The notes beneath the pieces were generated by a model, which was given only the letters and a program-made list of their open reading frames with translations, made no database searches and was not told the DNA's origin. The position numbers and the translations under genes are program-made. Shown here piece after piece: positions 8,941-15,406 of a stretch of 64,000 nt of DNA (the first letter of the stretch is position 1; each line of letters starts with the position of its first letter). Origin of the DNA: G965202665 sp965243835 (GTDB taxonomy: Bacteria > Actinomycetota > Acidimicrobiia > Spongiisociales > Spongiisociaceae); contig OZ251578.1 in assembly GCA_965243835.1 (NCBI GenBank), forward strand, positions 1 to 64,000. Reading direction: 5' to 3'.

Positions 8941-9534
8941 ATGTTTGAACGTCCCGTCCAGCGACTGATCGATGAACTTTCCCGATTGCCCGGGATCGGA
9001 AACAAGTCCGCCCAGCGCCTGGCTTTCCATCTGCTGAACGTGGAGGAAACCGACGCCCGCCGGCTGGCGGAGGCGATAGTGGAGCTCCGGGAGCGGACTT
9101 CTTTCTGCGTGCGCTGTTTCAACGTGACCGCCGGTCGGGAGTGCTCCATCTGCCTGGACCAGCGCCGGGACCCGTCGTTGGTGTGCGTGGTGGAGCGGCC
9201 GCAGGACATCGCCGTGATCGAACGCACCCGGGAGTTCGACGGCCGTTATCACGTGTTGGGCGGGGCACTGTCCCCCATCGAGGGGGTGGGCCCGGAGCGG
9301 TTGCGCATCCGGGAGTTGCGCCTGCGCATTCCCGAGGAGTCCATAGCCGAGTTGATCGTGGCCACCAACCCCACCATGGAGGGCGACACCACCGCTATGT
9401 ACCTGGCGCAGGAGCTGAAACCGTTGGGGGTGACCGTCACCCGGCTGGCCAGCGGACTTCCGGTGGGCGGGGATATGGACTACGCCGACGAAATCACCCT
9501 GGGCCGGGCCCTGGTCGGTCGCCGCCCGCTGTAA
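8941..9534 (+). CDS. recR: Recombination mediator RecR
   Basis: 197 aa, full length. It has the helix-hairpin-helix LPGIGNKSAQRLAFHLL, a four-cysteine zinc finger (CVRC...CSIC), and a Toprim domain with VVERPQD and the ATNPTMEGDTTA region. With RecF and RecO it loads RecA on gapped DNA. It follows dnaX as in most bacteria, but the usual ybaB gene between them is missing; instead there is a 162-bp gap in which I see no gene. It has its own -10 box. Confidence 0.97.
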   Translation: MFERPVQRLIDELSRLPGIGNKSAQRLAFHLLNVEETDARRLAEAIVELRERTSFCVRCFNVTAGRECSICLDQRRDPSLVCVVERPQDIAVIERTREFDGRYHVLGGALSPIEGVGPERLRIRELRLRIPEESIAELIVATNPTMEGDTTAMYLAQELKPLGVTVTRLASGLPVGGDMDYADEITLGRALVGRRPL

Positions 9535-9567
9535 CCGGCCCCGGCGGACCGCCCCCGCGTCGCCGGA

Positions 9568-10572
9568 TTAGGTGTGGATTTCGATGCGGTCGCCGTCGGA
9601 CAGGACGAAGCTCCGGCCGATGCGGCGGGGGGGCGCGCCGTCCCGGAACAGGCGGGCGAACTTCAGATCCCGGGCCAGGTCCTTGTGGATCATCGTCGCC
9701 ACCTCCCCCGCCGTCTGGCCGCGGCGGATGGTGTAGGGGCGGTCGTCCCTTTTTTTAGCGGCCGATTCGGTGTAGACCCGCACCACCCCCAACTCCCGGA
9801 ACAGCCAAGGCCCGATATGCCCGACGTCCCCGTTCGGCGCCGAGGCCGACAGTTTGGGAAGTCGCAGACCCACCAGTTCCTCCAGCGCCTCCAGCTCTTC
9901 CTGCGCCGATTCCGCCCGGCCCCGGTCGGCGGCCACCCAGGCCGCGGGCAACAGATTGGCGAACGGATCATCGGGGTCGGACGGCCCCTCCGCCCCCCGG
10001 GGCCATTCCCCGACCAGACGCACCCGCCGCTCTTCCAACAGCTCCAGGGCTTCCGCCACCCCGGCCGCGCATCCGGGGCGGGACAAGTCCACTACCAGCA
10101 AGGCCCCATCCGCCGGACCCAGGGCGTTGCCGATCCAGGGTATGGGATGCCGGCGGGCGACCGGCGGCAGATCCACCAGTTGGATGCCCACGTCCTCCAC
10201 CGCCGTCATCCCCGGTTGCGGGTGCAGGGTGGTGAACGGGTAGGGGCCGACCGCCGCTCCGGAACCGGTGAGAGCGTGATGCAGGGAGGATTTGCCGCTG
10301 TTGGGCGGTCCCAAGAGGGCCACCTGCCCCGCCCCCTCCGGGCGGATGGTCAAGGCCGGCCCGCCCCGCGCCCCGCCCTTCTTGGGCCCGGTCAGTTCCT
10401 CGGTCAGTTCCTTGATTTTGGTTTTGATCCCGGCCTGCAGATGCTCGGTTCCCTTGTGCTTGGGTATGGTGCGCAACATTTCCCGCAGGCACGCCAAGCG
10501 TTCCCGCGGCTCCCGGGCCGTCTTGTATTCGGCTTCCGCTTTCTTGTATTCGGGGCTCACGTTGGTGGGCAT
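9568..10572 (-). CDS. DRG/Obg-like GTPase with TGS domain, degenerate G motifs
   Basis: 334 aa. The N-terminal basic helical region (EYKTAREP...KIKELTEEL) resembles archaeal/eukaryotic DRG proteins. G1 is intact (GPPNSGKSS) and the G2 region YPFTTLHPQPGM is present. G3 reads DLPPV instead of DLPG, and no NKxD-like G4 is seen (the region reads WVAADRGRA). A TGS domain closes the protein (VYTESAAKK...DGDRIEIHT). GTP binding may therefore be weakened or altered. DRG relatives associate with translating ribosomes. The ATG lies 7 nt after a TATTTT box, suggesting a leaderless mRNA. Confidence 0.8.
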   Translation of the reverse strand: MPTNVSPEYKKAEAEYKTAREPRERLACLREMLRTIPKHKGTEHLQAGIKTKIKELTEELTGPKKGGARGGPALTIRPEGAGQVALLGPPNSGKSSLHHALTGSGAAVGPYPFTTLHPQPGMTAVEDVGIQLVDLPPVARRHPIPWIGNALGPADGALLVVDLSRPGCAAGVAEALELLEERRVRLVGEWPRGAEGPSDPDDPFANLLPAAWVAADRGRAESAQEELEALEELVGLRLPKLSASAPNGDVGHIGPWLFRELGVVRVYTESAAKKRDDRPYTIRRGQTAGEVATMIHKDLARDLKFARLFRDGAPPRRIGRSFVLSDGDRIEIHT

Positions 10573-10579
10573 AACCTAT

Positions 10580-10585
10580 AAAATA
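10580..10585 (-). promoter_or_regulatory. -10 box of leaderless DRG-like gene
   Basis: TATTTT on the minus strand is followed by exactly 7 nt and the ATG of the DRG-like GTPase gene. Confidence 0.5.
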
Positions 10586-10685
10586 CCGGCCCTTCCCGCC
10601 CGTCGCCGTCCCGCCATCGCCCTCGCCGGCGGGAGCCCCGAACAAGGGTCTGGAAAAACTCTTCCGGATGGGGCATATTGGAAGT

Positions 10686-12431
10686 ATGGGCGTCCTGTTC
10701 ATCGACATCGACGGAATAAGGGACTTGGCGGCCGACCTGCGGCGGGCCGAGGTCCGGCTGGAGTCCCTGCAACGGCAGGGGCTGGGCCAACTGGCGCGGA
10801 CGGGGGATGCGAACCTGGGCCTGTTCTTGGCGCACACCGGTGAGGGGCGGGACATTCTGGCGGCGACGGCCGCCGATCTGGCCGTCCGGGCGGACGGGTT
10901 TGCGGAAGCGGAACGGGTACTGTCCGTTTCCGACCGGTTTCCGCCGCCGTTGCTCGGGGAATACTGCGCCGCCCCGTCGCCGCAGGAGATCGAGCCGATT
11001 CTGGAACGGTTGCGGGAGTTGCTGGCCGAAGGAGGGTTCTGGTCGTTCCTGGGATGGGGCGCCAAGGTGTCTCCGCAAGAAGTGGCGGAGACGGCCCGCA
11101 TACTGCTCGACCTGCCCGCCCATCAACGGCAGGCGGTTCTGGAATACATGGACGAGGAGACGCTGACCCGTTGGCTGTCCCACGCCTCCCGGGCCGCCGC
11201 CCACCCCGACCAGCGCCGGCTCTTCGACCTGTTGGCGCAAACCCAGCCGGCGTCGGTGTTGTCCCGACTGTTGCGGGCCGCCCCTCCGCCGCTGGCCGAC
11301 CGGTTGTTGGAGGGGGTGGCCGGGTCGTCGCCGGCGCGGACGATAGCCGTCTTCCAATACTGGGCGACGCACCCCGACGAGGAGGGATGGGGTCCCCGCT
11401 TGGCGGCCGATTTGGCGGGACGAATGGGCTTCTACGCCCTGCCCGCTTTGCAGTGGTTGGCCGCCTCCGGCCGGTTGGAACGGTTCACCGGCTCCCTGCT
11501 GAGGAGCGAAGTGGAGTTTTTTACCGAAAACCCCATGCACCCCAAAATGTTTATCTACCACGACTACCACACCGGGCCGGTGCGGTCCATGGCCCGGACC
11601 CTGGCCGACTTGGGGGACCCCGATCTTTCCGCCCGGTTTTTCACGGCCGCGATGAAAAACCTGGAGGTTCCCCTGTGGCAAGCCGCCGAGGTGGACGGCA
11701 ACTTCGGGCAGTTCATGGAAATCCACGACTTTGACGACCGTCCCGCCCTGATGGGGTCGCTGGCCGGATTGCTCTTGTCCGACCCGCAGGGCATTTTCGA
11801 GTCCCTGCGTCTGCAATACGACATCTACGGGGAGTCGGCCCGGATTTTCTTCCGGGAGGCGCATCGGCCCGTCAATCGGACCGGTCGGGCCCGGGATGGG
11901 GCTTTCTCGGAATGGGGAGCGGGGGTGACCAACCGGATTTTGACCGCTTCCCTCGGTCCCGGCCTGGACCCGCAGTCCCGGGCGCAGTATTTCCAGGCCC
12001 GCACCCGCACCGCGGGCGGTTCCCGCGACTACGCCAACGCGGCCCGCCTCGGTTTCATCGTCGGTTCGGTTTCCCGGGGTTTGGAAGACCTGCAGTCGAC
12101 CGTCCAGAACCAGTGGCAGGCGGTGGAGATTATTTTGGGAGCGGCCAAAGTGGTGGATCCCACGGCGGTCACCTCCCTGATCGCCTTGGGGGCGACCGCC
12201 GTAACCCCGGTGGTCGCCATGGCCGAAGCCGACCATCTGGCCAAAATGCGGGCTGAGCAACAGGACTACGAAAAAGCCCTGGTGGAGAGCGTCCTGCCCC
12301 GGGAAAACGGCCGCATCTACGATGGGGACGCGGCCGACGAGTTTTTCAACTCCTACGATCGCGTGGGGGGAGAGGTGCAACCCTCCGGCGCCTGGGATCC
12401 GGACAACCTGGAGGCGCCGGGGGACGACTAA
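10686..12431 (+). CDS. Hypothetical protein with WXG100-like helical N-terminus, ~581 aa
   Basis: No family is recognised with confidence. The first ~90 residues look like a helical hairpin of the WXG100/ESX-substrate kind. A long, mainly helical middle (SRLLRAAPPPLADRLLEGV, FYALPALQWLAASGRLERF) follows, then a hydrophobic stretch near the C-terminus (AVTSLIALGATAVTPVVAMA). There is no classical signal peptide. An alternative ATG lies at 10668; the one at 10686 has GGAAG only 2 nt upstream, so neither is strongly supported. Its stop overlaps the stop of convergent dcd. A secreted or polymorphic-toxin-like role is possible but unproven. Confidence 0.65.
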   Translation: MGVLFIDIDGIRDLAADLRRAEVRLESLQRQGLGQLARTGDANLGLFLAHTGEGRDILAATAADLAVRADGFAEAERVLSVSDRFPPPLLGEYCAAPSPQEIEPILERLRELLAEGGFWSFLGWGAKVSPQEVAETARILLDLPAHQRQAVLEYMDEETLTRWLSHASRAAAHPDQRRLFDLLAQTQPASVLSRLLRAAPPPLADRLLEGVAGSSPARTIAVFQYWATHPDEEGWGPRLAADLAGRMGFYALPALQWLAASGRLERFTGSLLRSEVEFFTENPMHPKMFIYHDYHTGPVRSMARTLADLGDPDLSARFFTAAMKNLEVPLWQAAEVDGNFGQFMEIHDFDDRPALMGSLAGLLLSDPQGIFESLRLQYDIYGESARIFFREAHRPVNRTGRARDGAFSEWGAGVTNRILTASLGPGLDPQSRAQYFQARTRTAGGSRDYANAARLGFIVGSVSRGLEDLQSTVQNQWQAVEIILGAAKVVDPTAVTSLIALGATAVTPVVAMAEADHLAKMRAEQQDYEKALVESVLPRENGRIYDGDAADEFFNSYDRVGGEVQPSGAWDPDNLEAPGDD

Positions 12432-12991
12432 CGAAAGTCCTGATGCACCCGGGAGGGAGTGGGCCCTTGTTGCCCCTGGTATTTGGAACCTGCCGCCCCC
12501 GACCCGTAGGGATGGTCGGCGGGGCTGGTCATCCGGTAGAAACTGACCTGGCCGATTTTCATCTCCGGGTAGATGGCGATGGGCAGGTTGGACACGTTGG
12601 CCAACTCCAGGGTCAGGTAGCCGTTCCATCCGGGGTCCACGAAGCCGGCGGTGGAATGAATCAGCAACCCCAGCCGCCCCAGGCTGGATTTGCCTTCCAG
12701 CCGGGCCACCACATCCTCCGCCAGCCGCACCCTCTCGAAAGTGGAGCCCAGCACGAACTCGCCGGGATGCAGGACGAACTTCCCGCCCGGTCCCACTTCT
12801 TTGGCCACGGTCAGGTCCGGTTGATGCTCCTTGGGGTCGATCAGGGGATACAGATGGTTCTGGAACACCCGGAACACCTTGTCCACCCGCAGGTCCACCG
12901 AGGAGGGTTGCACGTGTTCGGGAACGTAGGGGTCGATTTCGATCCGGCCCTCGGCTACGGCCTGTTTGATGTCCCGGTCAGAAAAAATCAT
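12428..12991 (-). CDS. dcd: dCTP deaminase, probably dUMP-forming (bifunctional)
   Basis: 187 aa. Very similar in pattern to the Mycobacterium enzyme: VQPSSVDLR, FVLHPGEFVLGST, RLEGKSSLGRLGLL, HSTAGFVDPGWNG and GSKYQGQQGPTPSR. The HSTAGF signature is the bifunctional type, converting dCTP directly to dUMP and avoiding free dUTP; monofunctional enterobacterial enzymes differ here (inference from recalled alignments). The start is set by GGAGGGG 4-5 nt upstream. It is convergent with the gene ending at 12431, and the two stop codons overlap. Confidence 0.95.
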   Translation of the reverse strand: MIFSDRDIKQAVAEGRIEIDPYVPEHVQPSSVDLRVDKVFRVFQNHLYPLIDPKEHQPDLTVAKEVGPGGKFVLHPGEFVLGSTFERVRLAEDVVARLEGKSSLGRLGLLIHSTAGFVDPGWNGYLTLELANVSNLPIAIYPEMKIGQVSFYRMTSPADHPYGSGAAGSKYQGQQGPTPSRVHQDFR

Positions 12992-13043
12992 CGCCCCTCC
13001 GGTCGGTCGCGTCGGCAACGGCGCCGGGGCCGCGCCGTTCGGG

Positions 13044-13114
13044 AGCGGGTGAGGAGAATCGAACTCCCGTTCTCAGCTTGGGAAGCTGATGTTCTGCCAC
13101 TGAACTACACCCGC
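13044..13114 (-). tRNA. tRNA-Gly (CCC)
   Basis: Full cloverleaf on the minus strand: acceptor GCGGGTG pairs with CACCCGC, the anticodon loop TTCCCAA gives CCC, the TTCGATTC T-loop is present, and the discriminator is T as is usual for tRNA-Gly. CCA is not encoded. Confidence 0.95.
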
Positions 13115-13176
13115 AGGGTGGTACCTGCCATAATAGCGGATGAGGAACGCGGCGCCGGCGAGAGGGGACGGGGCGT

Positions 13177-13392
13177 TTACGTCACCAGTCCGGCCGCCGC
13201 CCAAATGGTGATCAAAGCCCCGGTCGCCAGCAGGAACCAGGCCCGCCCCGGACGGTAGGCTCCCCGCCCGCCCGCCGGGGGCCGCCCCCGGGCGTTGCGC
13301 CATATCGCGAACCCGTTGCCGATGACCATGGCCAAGCCCAGGGCCAGCATCAGCTGCGCCAGCAGGACGTCCAAACCCAAAATGTCCGCCAC
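13177..13392 (-). CDS. Small two-helix membrane protein, ~71 aa
   Basis: Two hydrophobic segments (about residues 8-26 and 53-70) flank a basic Pro/Gly-rich loop. No family is recognised; the fold resembles many short actinobacterial inner-membrane proteins of unknown role. A GTG at 13392 is preferred over one at 13401 because it lies exactly 7 nt after a TAGGGT box. It is divergent from the CDF transporter gene. Confidence 0.55.
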   Translation of the reverse strand: MADILGLDVLLAQLMLALGLAMVIGNGFAIWRNARGRPPAGGRGAYRPGRAWFLLATGALITIWAAAGLVT

Positions 13393-13399
13393 GGGCGCC

Positions 13400-13405
13400 A
13401 CCCTA
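13400..13405 (-). promoter_or_regulatory. -10 box of leaderless small membrane gene
   Basis: TAGGGT followed by 7 nt and GTG on the minus strand. Confidence 0.45.
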
Positions 13406-13438
13406 CCCGGATGACGGGCAAAGCCCCCGCCCGGCGAT

Positions 13439-13444
13439 TACAAT
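13439..13444 (+). promoter_or_regulatory. -10 box of CDF transporter gene
   Basis: TACAAT lies 8 nt before the ATG at 13453. No Shine-Dalgarno is present, so a leaderless mRNA is likely. It decides this start over the upstream ATG at 13411. Confidence 0.5.
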
Positions 13445-13452
13445 CCAGCCCT

Positions 13453-14358
13453 ATGGCCGCCTCTGGTTCCCGGATTGCGGTGTTGGCCGCCCTGTTCGCC
13501 AACTCGCTCATCGCTATCGCCAAGTTCGCCGCCGCCGCTGTCACCGGTTCGGCGGCGATGGCGGCCGAGGGCATTCATTCGGTGGCCGACTCCGGCAACC
13601 AGGGGATGTTGCTGTGGGGGATTTCCGCTTCCCGGCGCCGGGGGGGCGACCGTTACCCGTTCGGGCGGGGCAAGGAGGTCTACTTCTGGAGTTTCATGGT
13701 GGCGGTGATGCTGTTCGCGGGCGGCGCGGTGTACTCCGTCTATCGGGGCGCAACCTCCCTGATGAACCCGCACGAGTTGCACAACATCGCCGTTTCCGTG
13801 TGGGTCCTGGCCGGGTCGATAGCGGTGGAGTCGGTGTCGTTCGCGGTGGCCATCCGGGAGTTCAACCGGGCCCGGGGCTCCCGTTCGGTGTGGCGTTCCA
13901 TCCGGGAGACCAAAGACGCCGCCCTGTTGGTGGTGCTCTTGGAGGACCTGGCCGCCATGGCCGGTTTGGTGGCCGCCTTGGCGGGAGTATCGCTGTCCGC
14001 GATTACCGGCGACCCGGTGTGGGACGCCGTGTCTTCCCTGGTCATCGGAGCGTTGCTGGCGGTGGTGGCGGCCCTGTTGGCGGTGGAAACCAAGGCCCTG
14101 CTGGTGGGGGAGGCGGCGGGGCGGCGGGACCGGGCCGAGATCCGGGCCTCGCTCTTGGCCCATTCCAACGTGGTGGAAGTGGAGCGGTTGCTGACCATGC
14201 ATTTGGGGCCGGAGGACATTTTGGTCAACGTGGATGTGCGACTGGCGGGCGGCCTGACCGGGGAGGAAGTGACGCAAACCATTTTGGACGTGGAGCGGTC
14301 CATCAGGGCCGCCAACCCGGCCGCCCGCAACATTTTTGTGGAGACGGTCGGCGACTGA
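13453..14358 (+). CDS. Cation diffusion facilitator (CDF) family transporter
   Basis: 301 aa. Zinc/manganese/iron exporters of this family exchange a divalent cation for protons across the inner membrane. TM2 carries AAEGIHSVADSGNQ (the HxxxD metal site) and the later TM5 site is replaced by DDA-type residues (DPVWDAVSSL). About six membrane segments precede a cytoplasmic C-terminal domain ending RNIFVETVGD. The motif YPFGRGKEVYFWSF matches the CDF subgroup often annotated as a zinc or iron efflux pump. thrB starts 5 bp downstream, so the two are probably co-transcribed. Confidence 0.9.
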   Translation: MAASGSRIAVLAALFANSLIAIAKFAAAAVTGSAAMAAEGIHSVADSGNQGMLLWGISASRRRGGDRYPFGRGKEVYFWSFMVAVMLFAGGAVYSVYRGATSLMNPHELHNIAVSVWVLAGSIAVESVSFAVAIREFNRARGSRSVWRSIRETKDAALLVVLLEDLAAMAGLVAALAGVSLSAITGDPVWDAVSSLVIGALLAVVAALLAVETKALLVGEAAGRRDRAEIRASLLAHSNVVEVERLLTMHLGPEDILVNVDVRLAGGLTGEEVTQTILDVERSIRAANPAARNIFVETVGD

Positions 14359-14363
14359 GGTCC

Positions 14364-15209
14364 GTGTTCACCGCCTCCGTACCCGCCTCCTCCGCCAACC
14401 TGGGTCCGGGGTTCGACACCCTGGCCTTGGCTTTGGACCTGCGTTGCGAAGTGCGGGCCGCAACCTCCGGGGAATGGTCCGTCAGCCACAGCGGCCCCCG
14501 GCCCTACACCGGCCCCGCCGCCGGGGACGCGGTGTTGGCCGCGGCCCGCCGGGTATGCGAACGTCCCTTGCGGTTGGAGGTGTCCAACCGGATCCCGCTG
14601 GGGTGCGGGATGGGGTCCAGCGCCGCCGCCTACGCGGCCGGGGCCCTGGCCGGGTTGCGGGCCTCCGGGGAGGACCCCGACCACGACCGCCTGTTCTCAT
14701 ATGTGAAAGACCTGGAGGGCCATCCCGACAACGCGGCGGCGGCGGTGTACGGCGGGCTGGTGGCGGTGGTGGCCGGTTCGGTGGTGCCTCTCACGTTGTC
14801 CCCGGAGCTGGTTCCGGTGCTGGCCTCCCCCGGTTTCGAGATTCCCACCCCCGACGCCCGCAAAGTCATCCCCTCCGAGGTGGGGGTGGAAACGGTGGTG
14901 CGCACCCTGGGCCGGGTAACCGCCCTGGTGGAGGGGTTGCGCACCGGCTCCCCCCGGCTCCTGGATTTGGCCCGGGGGGACGAGTTGCACGAGCGGCCGC
15001 GGGCGGCCCTCAACCCGGGAGTGGCCCGGTTGACGGAAGCGGCGGCGGCGGCCGGGGCCCGCTACGTGTGCTGGTCGGGGGCCGGCCCCTCCATCCTGGC
15101 CTTGACCCACCGGGCGGACGCGGCGCGCACCGCGTCCGCCATCGAGGGGTCCATGACCGGTTCCGGCCGGGTGATGATCCTGGAACCGGACGCCGCCGGC
15201 GCCCGCTAG
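14364..15209 (+). CDS. thrB: Homoserine kinase
   Basis: 281 aa GHMP kinase: an N-terminal SVPASSANLGPGFDTLALAL signature, the ATP-binding loop PLGCGMGSSAAA (about residues 77-88), and the C-terminal SGAGPSILAL. It phosphorylates homoserine for threonine synthesis. thrA and thrC are not adjacent, which is unusual. The GTG start gives the exact family N-terminus; the same open frame runs upstream inside the CDF gene but is a shadow there. Confidence 0.93.
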   Translation: MFTASVPASSANLGPGFDTLALALDLRCEVRAATSGEWSVSHSGPRPYTGPAAGDAVLAAARRVCERPLRLEVSNRIPLGCGMGSSAAAYAAGALAGLRASGEDPDHDRLFSYVKDLEGHPDNAAAAVYGGLVAVVAGSVVPLTLSPELVPVLASPGFEIPTPDARKVIPSEVGVETVVRTLGRVTALVEGLRTGSPRLLDLARGDELHERPRAALNPGVARLTEAAAAAGARYVCWSGAGPSILALTHRADAARTASAIEGSMTGSGRVMILEPDAAGAR

Positions 15210-15277
15210 TTGCGGCAGCCGCCGCCGGCCGGGCGGCGAACGGGGATAAAGCGGTATCTTGTCGCACCGCCCGGCTA

Positions 15278-15384
15278 ATATGAGGCTAGGTCGCCGCGCC
15301 GGTGGTCGGCGGGCGGCTCCGTAAAACTTGGCAACAACACGGCAAACTATCTGATGCGGCGGGGCGCGCGGCCTTGCCTCATAT
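15278..15384 (+). promoter_or_regulatory. Candidate structured leader RNA of the Liv binding-protein gene
   Basis: A TAATAT -10-like element (15276-15281) opens a leader of about 120 nt. A perfect 9-bp inverted repeat (ATATGAGGC at 15278-15286, GCCTCATAT at 15376-15384) would close a long stem that continues imperfectly inward. Inside are a strong GC hairpin around 15293-15317 and an A-rich unpaired-looking core (AAAACTTGGCAACAACACGG). The AGGAGGG Shine-Dalgarno lies just outside the stem. I cannot match it to a known riboswitch class. Confidence 0.4.
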
Positions 15385-15406
15385 CCGACGACAGGAGGGT
15401 AGGGAA

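Noticed and set aside
7141..9252. 703-codon minus-strand frame over dnaX and recR
   Set aside because: Shadow of two certain genes on the other strand; composition is Gly/Arg-rich with no domain.
15278..15406. c-di-GMP, c-di-AMP, glycine or cobalamin riboswitch
   Set aside because: The conserved core motifs of these classes are not present; kept only as an unclassified structured leader.
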